A stretch of DNA of 64,000 bases from Lacticaseibacillus parakribbianus (GCF_025490915.1 NZ_JANQBA010000004.1:1-64000), one strand, 5' to 3'. Counted from the stretch's first letter, positions 17,456-25,273 are shown. Made by a program: numbers and translations. Notes: generated by a model not told the origin, from the letters alone.

Positions 17456-17561
17456 ACTTTTGTTCGTCCTTCTCGACGTTTTCTGGATTCCAGCTGTTCC
17501 ACCACTCCACAAAGGAGCGGTCATCTTCAATCACATCAAACTTTTCGGACTTTGAATCCAT
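17454..17561 (-). CDS. Small acidic phage protein (35 residues)
   Basis: Its ATG at 17561 is preceded by GTGAGGAG and lies within the last codons of the minor capsid gene in another frame. The product MDSKSEKFDVIEDDRSFVEW continues to a Lys C-terminus at residue 35 and is rich in Asp/Glu and Trp (EWWNSWNPEN). It is too short for family assignment. Position between minor capsid and scaffold genes and a good binding site support translation. Function unknown. Confidence 0.55.
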   Translation of the reverse strand: MDSKSEKFDVIEDDRSFVEWWNSWNPENVEKDEQK

Positions 17562-19248
17562 ACTCCTCACCTACCTTGTTGAGTGCTCTCAGCCACCTTG
17601 TGTCCTTGGATCCGGTTAGTTCCTTTTTTGCAGCTGCCGTAATCATCATGTTTAGATCCGCTGAATCTGGCAAGGGCTTAGTCGCCCTTGTGTACACGTA
17701 CATTGTACCATCATGACCAGCAACAATTCCATAAGCTGTTTTGCCTTTGTAATTTGACTGCAGGGCGCGCAGATCGTTAGGCGACGGCGGAACGCTCATC
17801 GGGTGATTATGAACCACAACCATTGAATTTCGCTCGGCGTTCCTGATAGTTTCCAGCATAGAATGCGGATACTTATCAATCGAGTGTTCAGTAACCGATC
17901 CGTCATATAGGCTCAGCACTGCTCCAGTATCCCTATCCAATAGCGCAATGTCTTCGTAAGGTGTCCCGTTTCGATGACGCAGCATCTGTGTCGTCACGGA
18001 TTGAACCTGCTTAGCGATCCCACCCATCTCTCTGTCAGAAAGCAATCGGCCCTGAAATGCTTTGCTCCTAAGATATCGCAAATCTGCAACGTATTGAGAG
18101 CTGGCAGCAGCCTTCTCTGCTTCCCTGCCCGTCGCCGCAAGAATCTTCTCGCGCGAGTAGTCCCGCCGCAGAGCGTTCGGGTGGCTGTCAACAAACGTCT
18201 TGAGCTGGTGCTGACGGCTACGCACCAGCCTATTGGCTTTGGCGATACGTGCGTCACTGCCGAACTCTTTAGCCGCCACCTGCTCCCGCTTGGCCGCCCG
18301 GACCTCGCGCTCAAGGCGCCGCTGCTTTTGGGTCAGCGCGTACGCGGCGTTATTGCTGTCGGGGTCTAGTGTGTCCATGTCCGGCGTATCGTAGCCAGGC
18401 ACGTAGGTCATGACGTAGTGGTGGCAGTTGATGCCGCCGAGCCCCCCTGCGCTGCCAAAGTTTGTAGCCTGGTACAGGTCGGGGTATTCCGCTGTGTCAC
18501 CTGTGACCGAGTACACGCGGCCTTGGTAGTCCAGGTGTGTCGGGCGGCATGCCAGATGGCTGCTGACCTTGACTAGGCCGCTGGTCTCCTTGGTGCGAGC
18601 GATCATGACGTCGTTGGTGGTCTGCTTGACTTGCGTCTGCACGACCAGCCGCAGGTAGGTGTCGGGCTGCCAGTGTCGGCCGGCCTTGTCGACCAGGGTT
18701 GGTACACCCTGCTCCGCCCACTGTTCGGCCGCCTGCGCCATGCCTTCGCGCGGCGCCTTGCCGTTCTTGATGGCCAGCGCGGCGTCGGACACGATGCCCT
18801 TGAAGACACGGGTTGCTTCCTTGCTCATCCCCCGCTCGGCCATGGCGACGTAGTTACGTGACTGGGCGCGGGCAGCTTCGACGATCCCCGTCACGGCCTT
18901 GGACTCCTGCAGCGACTTGGGTGGCGTGAATACGTGTTGCTCGGCGAGCGACGCCAACCACGGCTCCATCTTCTGCTGTTGAGCGATCGGCACTGTGGCG
19001 ACGTACTCGTCGAGCTGGCGGGCGACAGACTGGAACGGTTGCCGACCGGCTGCACGTACTGCCGTGGCAACCTCGCCGGCGTGATTGATGATCTGCTGGC
19101 GCCACTCGTCTGGCTTCAGGTCGTCCTTGCCGTCGATGTGCTTTGCGAGCGTCTGGACGATGTAGCCCCACGCCAGATCGCCCAGGGTGGCTGCCAGCTT
19201 CTCAGCGCCGGTGGACAGCGCGTCCAGGTCTTTGGGATTAAGCGCCAT
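17536..19248 (-). CDS. Minor capsid protein with C-terminal JAB-like domain
   Basis: The start is placed at ATG 19248 (AGGTGA 7 bases upstream), giving 570 residues; residue numbers below count from a GTG three codons earlier. Residues 1 to about 310 match the phage minor capsid 2 (MuF-like) class, with the conserved INCHHYVMTYVPGYD near 276-290. A basic coiled linker (310-400) leads to a C-terminal domain with VVVHNHPMSVPPSPNDL. The HxHP (483-486) and S..D (492-495) spacing resembles JAMM/JAB isopeptidases and the Tox-JAB domains of polymorphic toxins. The domain may mature the capsid or be an injected effector; neither is shown here. Confidence 0.85.
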   Translation of the reverse strand: MALNPKDLDALSTGAEKLAATLGDLAWGYIVQTLAKHIDGKDDLKPDEWRQQIINHAGEVATAVRAAGRQPFQSVARQLDEYVATVPIAQQQKMEPWLASLAEQHVFTPPKSLQESKAVTGIVEAARAQSRNYVAMAERGMSKEATRVFKGIVSDAALAIKNGKAPREGMAQAAEQWAEQGVPTLVDKAGRHWQPDTYLRLVVQTQVKQTTNDVMIARTKETSGLVKVSSHLACRPTHLDYQGRVYSVTGDTAEYPDLYQATNFGSAGGLGGINCHHYVMTYVPGYDTPDMDTLDPDSNNAAYALTQKQRRLEREVRAAKREQVAAKEFGSDARIAKANRLVRSRQHQLKTFVDSHPNALRRDYSREKILAATGREAEKAAASSQYVADLRYLRSKAFQGRLLSDREMGGIAKQVQSVTTQMLRHRNGTPYEDIALLDRDTGAVLSLYDGSVTEHSIDKYPHSMLETIRNAERNSMVVVHNHPMSVPPSPNDLRALQSNYKGKTAYGIVAGHDGTMYVYTRATKPLPDSADLNMMITAAAKKELTGSKDTRWLRALNKVGEEYGFKVRKV

Positions 19249-20806
19249 TGTCCTCACCTGCCGTCTGCGTCAAGATGTCGTCCACGTCGTCAGGCCCTGC
19301 GTCCTCCTGCTTGATCTCCGCCAGCCACTGATCAGCCGTCTGGTCGTCGAGCCCGTTGGCACGCTTGATCGCCTCACGCTGAGGCATCAGCGGCTTGTTG
19401 CCGGTCACGGTCTGGTAGTACTTGGCGTTCTCGTCGCGGTCCTTGGCGATGCTGTCGTCGAAGTTGACCATCACCGTAACGTCCGCTGAGGCGCTATATT
19501 TGACCGCTGTGGCGTTTTTGGCGAGCTCCAGACATGATGTTGCGATGTCCTGGATAAACCGCTCCACGAGCGTCTCGTGGCTATTCTTGGTCTGGTAGGT
19601 CTCGGAGTTCTGGCTGACCACCTCAGTCGCCGTCTGCAGGCCAGTCGCGCCGTCGAAGCTAAACGTCGAGGCGCTGAACCCGATCTGCGTGGCATACACC
19701 TTCAGCAGGTCCTTGATCGTCGCGATGAACTGGTCGTTGCGCAGTGGCAGCGTGATGTCGCGCACCTCGTCCTTGTTGGCACCCGTGCGGTCCATCTTGA
19801 GCGGCTGGTACACGCGCTCGCGCCAGTCAACGTACCAGGACTCTTTACCCGTCCTGACATCAGGCGCGCGCTTGAGCATATAGTCAGGCGCGACGATCCG
19901 ACGCCGGCCCATCTGCATCTCCTGCATCAGGCCGTTGTACGCCTCGTCGAGCATCCGCAGCGTGTCCATCGCGTTGGCGTAGATTGGCACACCCAGCGGG
20001 CTGTCCAGGTTGAAGTTGTTGGCGATGTTCGGCTTGAGATACTGGAAGGTCGGCCGGGTGTAGGTCGCCTTGTCGTACAGCGACTTCTCCTTGAGCTGCG
20101 GGTAGACCTCCGCCAGTGGGCAACGTGTGCCCAGGTCGCTGCCGTCGGTCGAGGTCGAGCGGTACAGCTGGTTCTCGACGATGTAGTAGCGCTCGTCCTC
20201 ACGGTGCCACTCCAGCAGCGTGTAGTGCTTGCCGTCGACCACCTTCGAGCTGGCGATCACGCACTCGGTGATGCCGTTGGCGTCCTGGCTGATTGGAATG
20301 ATGGAGTCGGCGGCGGCGAAGCGAATCTTCACCTCGCCATCGTTGACGTACTCCCGCGCCATGATGCCGCCGGTGGCGTAGCAATACTCCAGCCAGCGCT
20401 CCAGATTGACCTTGAAGTGGTTGCGGCGCAGGATCTCCTGCAGCATCAGGTTCTGGTCGTTGTTATCGTCGTCCGGCGTCGTCTTACCCGCCTTCGGATC
20501 CTTGCCGGCCTCGTAGGCCGTGATGGTCGCCGCTTGGTTGAATACCAGGCTAGCCATCTTCTTGGCGCTGACCTTAGGCATGTGCAGCGACAGCAGCGCG
20601 TCGCGGTGCGGATCGCCCTTGACGTCCTGCCAGTTGTACACCGACCACTCTGGATGGCCCTGATACGTCGACATCCAAGCAGTCACGCGCTGCAGGTCAG
20701 CGTCGTCCACCGTCAGGTTAGGCACGTCGGCCAGCGTCTTGATTGAGCTGATAAGTCCCATGCGAGCAAACACCCCCTTCAATTTGAGCCACAGATCATG
20801 CAGCAT
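19238..20806 (-). CDS. Portal protein
   Basis: A 522-residue SPP1 gp6/A118-type portal protein. It forms the dodecameric ring at the capsid vertex and is the terminase docking site. Features include the N-terminal helix block, conserved MASLVFNQAATITAYEAG, and a long helical stem region around IKDLLKVYATQIGFSASTFSFDG (about 400-425). The acidic C-terminus is typical. It follows terL by 11 bp and overlaps the minor capsid gene by 11 bp. Confidence 0.93.
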   Translation of the reverse strand: MLHDLWLKLKGVFARMGLISSIKTLADVPNLTVDDADLQRVTAWMSTYQGHPEWSVYNWQDVKGDPHRDALLSLHMPKVSAKKMASLVFNQAATITAYEAGKDPKAGKTTPDDDNNDQNLMLQEILRRNHFKVNLERWLEYCYATGGIMAREYVNDGEVKIRFAAADSIIPISQDANGITECVIASSKVVDGKHYTLLEWHREDERYYIVENQLYRSTSTDGSDLGTRCPLAEVYPQLKEKSLYDKATYTRPTFQYLKPNIANNFNLDSPLGVPIYANAMDTLRMLDEAYNGLMQEMQMGRRRIVAPDYMLKRAPDVRTGKESWYVDWRERVYQPLKMDRTGANKDEVRDITLPLRNDQFIATIKDLLKVYATQIGFSASTFSFDGATGLQTATEVVSQNSETYQTKNSHETLVERFIQDIATSCLELAKNATAVKYSASADVTVMVNFDDSIAKDRDENAKYYQTVTGNKPLMPQREAIKRANGLDDQTADQWLAEIKQEDAGPDDVDDILTQTAGEDNGA

Positions 20807-20817
20807 CGTCTATCACC

Positions 20818-22119
20818 TCACATGTAATTCGCATAAAAATGGTTCGCGGCGTAGCGGCTCTCGTCCATTGCGTGGTTGTTAGCGTCGACCGGGTGGCCGC
20901 TCGTCTCGTCGCGAACGTACATGCCGAGCTCCTTGGTGTAATCGTAGTGGCCGTATGGACACCCGTCCGGCACCTCGACCACACGGAACTGACCGCTGGC
21001 CATCAGGTTCTGTTGCCGCTGAATGCCGACCTCAATACCCTTACGCCCGCCGACCACCTCGTGGCCGTTGTTGTTGGCCGTGCTGGCGTCGATGCCCAGC
21101 TTGACCAGCTCCATGCGCAGCGCTAGCGCCGCCGGGTCCACCTCGACCACGCTGTACTGCAGGCCGAAGTGCCGGGTACACCACAAGATGAACTCCTTGA
21201 GCTGTGCCGCATACGTTGACATGGCGCGCTGTTCACCGGTCTCTCGGCCGGAGTGGTAGAAGTTCGCCACTCGGTTCAGCACGTACTTCCACTCGCCGTC
21301 CACCACCCGCCGTGTGACGATGTTGCAGCTCATGGTAGTAGCGTCGTCCTGCCCGGCGTCGGTCTCGAAGAACATCTCGACCGGCTCACCGATCAGCGTG
21401 GCGTCAGTCATCGTGTCCGGGTCGAAGATGGAGTAGATCAGGCCCTCTGGCATCACCCGAAGGCCCAGCCAGTCGCGCTTGTACAGGTACGGCGACTTCT
21501 TGAGCTGCGTCTCCATCTCGGCCAGCCGCTGCTGCGTCATGATCGGGTTGTCGCTCATGCGCCAGTGTAGCCAGTGCGCGTCGCGCTCCTGGAAGAACTT
21601 GATGATCGGGTCCTGTGGCGCCGGTGGGTTGAGGTCGGCCAGGTGATAGCGCACCTTGGCCGCAGCCGTCCTCCGGAACGTCTCGTTGAGGAACTCGAGG
21701 TTGAGCAGGTTGATTTCGGAGTACGCCACGGAGCCCAGCGACATGCCTCGAATGGCGTTGGCACTGTTGGACTTGGCGCCGCCCTTGAAGTAGATCTTCT
21801 TGTGCCCGCTCGGCAGGTCGATGGCCAGGTGATCGCCCGACCGATCTCGCCGCAGGTGACTGCAGCCGTCGAAGATGTAGGCCAGTCCCATGCCGTCGCC
21901 CTCGATGAAGAGGTTGTACGCCAGCTCTTGGTTGTACGCGCTGACCAGGTGGTTCTCGTCCGGACTGATCATGTAGAACATAGCCAGGCGCGAGTCGTCG
22001 GCCGCCGTCTTGCCGGCACGGATGCTGCCCTCGTTGACGTCGAACAGGTGGTCAAACGGCGAGAAGATGAAGCTCTGCTGCTTCGGCGAGAAGCTAACTG
22101 CCTTGACGTTTGTCTTCAC
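20818..22119 (-). CDS. terL: Terminase large subunit
   Basis: Packaging motor ATPase and nuclease of the PBSX/terminase 3 type, about 433 residues. Walker A-like NEGSIRAGKTA lies near residue 35, Walker B/catalytic region SVAYSEINLLNLEF near 130, and C-terminal nuclease aspartates in FFETDAGQDDATT and VEVDPAALAL. The start is uncertain: ATG 22128 abuts the AAGGGAG site, whereas GTG 22119 has 9-base spacing and is preferred. The gene overlaps terS, so the two subunits are probably translationally coupled. Confidence 0.95.
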   Translation of the reverse strand: MKTNVKAVSFSPKQQSFIFSPFDHLFDVNEGSIRAGKTAADDSRLAMFYMISPDENHLVSAYNQELAYNLFIEGDGMGLAYIFDGCSHLRRDRSGDHLAIDLPSGHKKIYFKGGAKSNSANAIRGMSLGSVAYSEINLLNLEFLNETFRRTAAAKVRYHLADLNPPAPQDPIIKFFQERDAHWLHWRMSDNPIMTQQRLAEMETQLKKSPYLYKRDWLGLRVMPEGLIYSIFDPDTMTDATLIGEPVEMFFETDAGQDDATTMSCNIVTRRVVDGEWKYVLNRVANFYHSGRETGEQRAMSTYAAQLKEFILWCTRHFGLQYSVVEVDPAALALRMELVKLGIDASTANNNGHEVVGGRKGIEVGIQRQQNLMASGQFRVVEVPDGCPYGHYDYTKELGMYVRDETSGHPVDANNHAMDESRYAANHFYANYM

Positions 22120-22633
22120 TCTTGTCATCTCCCTTCGCTAACAGTGCCGCCGCGCCCTTAGCCAGTGCTTCAATCAACGGATTCTTGTACCCGATGCCCT
22201 TAAGCTCGTCGCGCTGCATTTCAGCTATGTCAGCAGCGGCCTCGGTCTGTCGCGTCCGCGCATCGAGCAACTTGTCCGTCCCCGGGTATCGCTTGAGTAG
22301 TTCGCGGCCAGCAGCCATGCGGTCCTTGATGCTGGGAGAATTGTCAACCGCTTCTGCACCGTCTCCAGTACCCACCACAATGGTCTCGCTTGCTTCGCCT
22401 CGAAGCACCGTCGTAAGATACTGCAGTACCTCATCGGCATTCGCAATCTTCTCGGATTCAAGCTCAGCCATTCGTTTTTCGATGGCTGATTTTATTCCGA
22501 CATTTTCCAACATTTTTGATGACTGAGCCTTGGCGTATGCCTTGGAATAGCCAGCGGAAACCGCGGCCTGATAGGCATTACCCGACTGTACATAATTGTC
22601 AACAAATCGTTGTTGTTTTGGCTTTAGCGTCAT
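22094..22633 (-). CDS. terS: Terminase small subunit
   Basis: A 179-residue DNA-recognition subunit of the terminase. The N-terminus carries the typical LKPKQQRFVDNYVQSGNAYQAAVSAGYS helix-turn-helix (residues 3-35), and the C-terminal half is helical and charged for oligomerisation. ATG 22633 is used; a GTG one codon earlier is possible. It is encoded first in the packaging block and overlaps terL. Confidence 0.9.
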   Translation of the reverse strand: MTLKPKQQRFVDNYVQSGNAYQAAVSAGYSKAYAKAQSSKMLENVGIKSAIEKRMAELESEKIANADEVLQYLTTVLRGEASETIVVGTGDGAEAVDNSPSIKDRMAAGRELLKRYPGTDKLLDARTRQTEAAADIAEMQRDELKGIGYKNPLIEALAKGAAALLAKGDDKSEDKRQGS

Positions 22634-22817
22634 CACATATCACCACACCTCCGTGTTCTTTTTCGCACGAACGCGGCTTGCTTGGGCGGCCTTCAGCAGG
22701 CTTAGCTCGCTTGTCGTGCTTCTTGCTTTTCTTTTCTTCGGCGTAGATCCTGCCGAGTATGTCGGCCTCATTCTTGCAGACGTAGCCGAACTTGGTCCAT
22801 CGCATTTGGCTCATCAC
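22599..22817 (-). CDS. Small basic protein before terS
   Basis: A 72-residue ORF (or 71 from the second Met) starting MSQMRWTKFGYVCKNEADIL, Lys-rich in the middle (EEKKSKKHDKRAKP) and overlapping terS by 35 bp. A weak site (GTGAGGTC) precedes it. It is the first ORF after a strong intrinsic terminator. No family is recognised, and it could be a non-coding leader of the late transcript. Confidence 0.4.
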   Translation of the reverse strand: MMSQMRWTKFGYVCKNEADILGRIYAEEKKSKKHDKRAKPAEGRPSKPRSCEKEHGGVVICDDAKAKTTTIC

Positions 22818-22828
22818 ATGACCTCACG

Positions 22829-22851
22829 AAAAAACCGCCTCAAGGGCGGCT
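22829..22851 (-). terminator. Intrinsic terminator upstream of the packaging genes
   Basis: On the - strand GCCGCC..GGCGG followed by six T. It would stop transcripts coming from the early genes and arpU just before the packaging genes, so late transcription must either pass it or start close by. Confidence 0.75.
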
Positions 22852-22990
22852 TCTGTGTGCTGTGGCTTTTAGGACAGAGGATGTCACTTCCTCTTCTTTT
22901 TTGTGGCGTCGCACACTCGCGCTATGACCACCAGCCGTCTGACCGACTGGCAGCCCGCTGGCGGGTACCAGCTAAAGGAGAAAATTTTGG

Positions 22991-23143
22991 GTGAAACAGG
23001 TGTTCTACTATCCGCCCGAGTTAGGGGTTCGGGCGAAGGCGCCGTGCCTGGCTTGCACAGGCTGTGAGCTTTACCTCTCGGCGCTCGATGGTCGCTACCA
23101 GCGGACCTTCGATGCTACTATCATATGTCTGAAAAAAGTTTAG
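22991..23143 (+). CDS. Small Cys-rich protein on the opposite strand
   Basis: A 50-codon + strand ORF with GTG start; AAAGGAG lies about 10 bases upstream. The product VKQVFYYPPELGVRAKAPCL runs on with a C-x2-C-x2-C cluster (CLACTGC, residues 19-25) and one later Cys (residue 46), suggesting a small metal-binding knuckle. TTGTGG/TATGAC with 16 bp between them, ending near 22928, is a possible promoter. It is the only + strand candidate in the packaging and replication block apart from 32530-32805. An overlapping 47-codon frame (22924-23068) competes with it. Confidence 0.42.
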   Translation: MKQVFYYPPELGVRAKAPCLACTGCELYLSALDGRYQRTFDATIICLKKV

Positions 23144-23196
23144 TTCCGATGTTTATGCGGTACAAAATGTTGGGATTCCGTTGAAATTCCGAAGAT

Positions 23197-23613
23197 TCAG
23201 CAGAAGACGAGTAGCTTCTCACCGGGAAATGCCTCTGCGAACTCCATCAGCGCCCGGTGCCTCATATACCGGACAACACCGTCGTTGTCCACGTTGAGCC
23301 TGGCCGCGATCTCGTACCCGGTCAGTGGCTCTGGCGTGCAGTACGAGTAGAAAAGCACCCAGTAGCTCTGCACCGGAAGTAGCGCCAACGCCTGGATGAT
23401 GGTCTCCAGCGTCTGCTGAGCGTCGAAAGTCTCTGTGAGCCGCTTCTCCTGCAAGTTGCCGTAGCCGGTGGCTCTGGGAATGTCGGTGACCGTCGGCGAC
23501 TTGATGTCTGTGAGTGGCCGCCCCGCCATCCGTGCGATGCGTCTGAAGTCCTTGAGCAGATCACGTGCGTTGTCTCGGCTTGCCTGCTCGTCTATGTCTG
23601 GTACCAGTCCCAT
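23197..23613 (-). CDS. arpU: ArpU-family late transcription regulator
   Basis: A 138-residue protein matching the ArpU/phage transcriptional activator family. It has an N-terminal charged helix region and a C-terminal sigma-like region 4-type helix-turn-helix (QSYWVLFYSYCTPEPLTGYEIAARLNVDNDGVVRYMRHRALMEFAEAFP). ArpU proteins switch on late genes in Gram-positive phages. It is last in the early block and just before terminase. ATG 23613 is chosen since AAGGGG lies 8 bases before it; a GTG at 23622 is inside the site. Confidence 0.85.
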   Translation of the reverse strand: MGLVPDIDEQASRDNARDLLKDFRRIARMAGRPLTDIKSPTVTDIPRATGYGNLQEKRLTETFDAQQTLETIIQALALLPVQSYWVLFYSYCTPEPLTGYEIAARLNVDNDGVVRYMRHRALMEFAEAFPGEKLLVFC

Positions 23614-23648
23614 GCCACACACCCCTTATGCTATAATCGTCTTGTGTG

Positions 23649-23675
23649 AGCGTGCCTTCAGGGGTGCGCTTTTTT
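23649..23675 (+). terminator. Intrinsic-terminator-like hairpin, + strand
   Basis: Stem AGCGTGCC/GGTGCGCT (8 bp with two wobble pairs) followed by six T on the + strand. Twelve bases upstream lies an extended -10 (TGCTATAAT, 23629-23637). No + strand gene ends here. Confidence 0.5.
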
Positions 23676-23684
23676 CGTGTGCCG

Positions 23685-23747
23685 TTATAATTTCCTCCCG
23701 CACCACTGGCAATACCGCGCGAGGCGCTCGCGATTGCAGTTAGTCAT
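23685..23747 (-). CDS. 20-residue zinc-ribbon-like peptide
   Basis: An ATG overlapping the TGA of the preceding small gene (ATGA) opens a 20-codon frame, MTNCNRERLARYCQWCGRKL. The CxxCGRKL ending is the familiar half of a zinc ribbon, and further Cys stands at residue 4. Coupled start and sensible composition favour a real microprotein, but length precludes certainty. Confidence 0.4.
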   Translation of the reverse strand: MTNCNRERLARYCQWCGRKL

Positions 23748-23899
23748 CGCTGGTCAGTCTTCTTCCGCACATCAGGCAGTAGTTGATCGATTGGGATGCG
23801 GATGTGCAGGTCCACGACCTGTCCTTTGTTGACGGTCTTTTCTTGCATGGACAGGATGCTGCCCTTAACGGTGATGCTGTTGTCCTTGAGTTCCTTCAT
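23744..23899 (-). CDS. Small phage protein (51 residues)
   Basis: ATG 23899 has AGTAGGA 6 bases upstream and follows the RusA gene by 8 bp. The product starts MKELKDNSITVKGSILSMQE and has a beta pattern (SITVKGSIL, VVDLHIRI). Unknown function. It is part of the early operon by strand and spacing. Confidence 0.55.
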   Translation of the reverse strand: MKELKDNSITVKGSILSMQEKTVNKGQVVDLHIRIPIDQLLPDVRKKTDQR

Positions 23900-23907
23900 G
23901 ATAATTC

Positions 23908-24321
23908 CTACTTGATTTCTTCGATTGTGATTTCTACGCGCGGGTCTTCTGTGTAGTACTTGCTGCAGCTCGAATCGACGATCTGTGCGTCGTCAATCCA
24001 GACCAGGCCGGTCAGTGCGTCTGTGATTGCCTTGAAATAGTTGTCGGTGTCGCCTTTGACCGTGGGCCGGATTAGGCCCGCCGCTTTTGCGGCTCTGAGA
24101 CGCTTGCTGCCGGACTTTTGAATCGGCCGGTACACTTTAACGTGGCAGGCGACGGGACCCGTCAGCGGCTCGCTGTGGTACTGCTGCGATGCCTGAGTGG
24201 CAACCGTGAACTTGTAGTCGCGTGAGGTCTTTGGGTCATAGGCCCTAGCGAAGCCGCCACGGGCTGAAAACTTTGGCCGCCCCTGCGGAACTGGAACGCC
24301 GATGATGGTCAGATGGATCAT
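23908..24321 (-). CDS. RusA-family Holliday junction resolvase (copy 1)
   Basis: A 137-residue RusA-type endonuclease that resolves four-way junctions in phage replication and recombination. It has the N-terminal VPVPQGRPKF, conserved PTVKGDTDNYFKAITDALTGLVWIDDAQIVD with the catalytic aspartates, and a C-terminal strand ending PRVEITIEE. The length is normal. A second, diverged copy is at 27258-27683, so the phage has two. Confidence 0.9.
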   Translation of the reverse strand: MIHLTIIGVPVPQGRPKFSARGGFARAYDPKTSRDYKFTVATQASQQYHSEPLTGPVACHVKVYRPIQKSGSKRLRAAKAAGLIRPTVKGDTDNYFKAITDALTGLVWIDDAQIVDSSCSKYYTEDPRVEITIEEIK

Positions 24322-24404
24322 CGCTGGTCACCTCCCCAGTACCTAGTCTCGTGTGTCTTGCCTGGCCGAACGTACTTCTCAACATCTACTTCAATCTTTC
24401 TCAT
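24318..24404 (-). CDS. Small phage protein (28 residues)
   Basis: ATG 24404 is preceded by GGAGGTG 5-6 bases away, lies inside the end of the DUF1642-like gene and ends in an ATGA-type overlap with the RusA start. The product MRKIEVDVEKYVRPGKTHET continues 8 residues. Such very small coupled genes are common in this phage's early operon. Unknown role. Confidence 0.5.
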   Translation of the reverse strand: MRKIEVDVEKYVRPGKTHETRYWGGDQR

Positions 24405-24741
24405 CTCGCACCTCCGCCTCCAATTTCACGATTTCCCCTGTTTCTTCCACGCGCCAGATACCTAGCACCCATGCAAGGGCAAAAGTGTCCTCATTGTCTG
24501 CAATCCAGTTAGACAGTTCGCGATCACCCAAAGCCCCTTGAGCTGCCCAATGTAGTTCATCGCTTAGATGTTCGCCCTGATCTTCTACGATTTGATTACC
24601 CACCGCTTCTGGAATCGCCGGCATATCATCTGGCAGGGCGGCGTCATATCTACTCATCATTTCGCTATAATCAACCCAACCGCTTTTCGTCGCGTGATTC
24701 ATCGCTACTTCGAACACGTCTCGCTTCGTCTCATTGCTCAT
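24391..24741 (-). CDS. DUF1642-like phage protein
   Basis: A 116-residue acidic protein with the C-terminal ALAWVLGIWRVEETGEIVKLE pattern of DUF1642, a family found only in phages and prophages of lactic acid bacteria and relatives. No enzymatic motif. It overlaps both neighbours in the early operon. Confidence 0.6.
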   Translation of the reverse strand: MSNETKRDVFEVAMNHATKSGWVDYSEMMSRYDAALPDDMPAIPEAVGNQIVEDQGEHLSDELHWAAQGALGDRELSNWIADNEDTFALAWVLGIWRVEETGEIVKLEAEVRDEKD

Positions 24742-24907
24742 CGTCAGTCACCCCCAACTGTTCCTTGTTGTAATCGATAATACGTTGATAGCCGTTGTTG
24801 GATTGCCACGCGCAATCATAAAGACCACACAGATCAAGCTTATTAATCGCATTGTTCGCGGCATCAATGGCCTTTTGTGCCGCGTCTATGTCAGCTTTAT
24901 TCGCCAT
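24731..24907 (-). CDS. Small phage protein (58 residues)
   Basis: ATG 24907 overlaps the stop of the upstream gene (TGATG) with GGAGGTG upstream. The product MANKADIDAAQKAIDAANNA continues as a helical, Asp/Asn-rich protein with two Cys (LCGLYDC). No family is recognised. Confidence 0.5.
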   Translation of the reverse strand: MANKADIDAAQKAIDAANNAINKLDLCGLYDCAWQSNNGYQRIIDYNKEQLGVTDDEQ

Positions 24908-25230
24908 CAGTCCTTCACCTCCACAGTTTCGGCTATAAAACTGTTTTCTGGTAAGCTCAATTTGCATCCGTCCTTGAGCTTCACAATATATGCTCCAGGA
25001 TTGCCGCATATCACGTTGCGTGCGTATTCGATTGATACCACATCGCGGTCAGTATGATTTTCAACGCGAATAATATTTCCTTTGCCATCCATATCATCGC
25101 TCGTATATTGCTCCCCATATGGGTGCCCAACGCTAATGTACCTAGTGCAGTTGTACTCGTGCCCGTCATAATCATTTTGACAAACGTCCATTGCAATCAG
25201 GCTCTCAAGGCTCACAATTTTCCTAGTCAT
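24907..25230 (-). CDS. Hypothetical phage early protein
   Basis: A 107-residue protein, MTRKIVSLESLIAMDVCQND..., with GGAGGTGA before the ATG. It is beta-rich (NVICGNPGAYIVKLKDG) and without catalytic motif. It sits between two DUF1642-like genes with an overlapping start and stop. Confidence 0.6.
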   Translation of the reverse strand: MTRKIVSLESLIAMDVCQNDYDGHEYNCTRYISVGHPYGEQYTSDDMDGKGNIIRVENHTDRDVVSIEYARNVICGNPGAYIVKLKDGCKLSLPENSFIAETVEVKD

Positions 25231-25273
25231 TGTCAGTCACCTCCACTTTCTCACAATCATGCAAGCCGTAGTG

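Larger units (their letters stand above)
22818..23196. other. Non-coding or mixed region between packaging genes and arpU
   Basis: No - strand gene is visible here. It holds the terminator at 22829-22851, the + strand Cys-rich ORF 22991-23143, a possible - strand -10 (TATGAT, 23120-23125) and three TTCCG repeats on the + strand (within 23143-23195) that could be regulator sites. This is the usual place of the late promoter controlled by ArpU and of the packaging start site; neither could be pinned down. Confidence 0.4.

Noticed and set aside
22876-22902. AGAGGA/TCCTCT hairpin with following T-rich run on the + strand
   Set aside because: Stem of only 6 bp, T run offset, and no + strand gene upstream that would need it.
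22924-23068. 47-codon + strand frame MTTSRLTDWQPAGG...
   Set aside because: Starts within the putative -10 box, lacks a ribosome site and overlaps the better-supported Cys-rich ORF in another frame.
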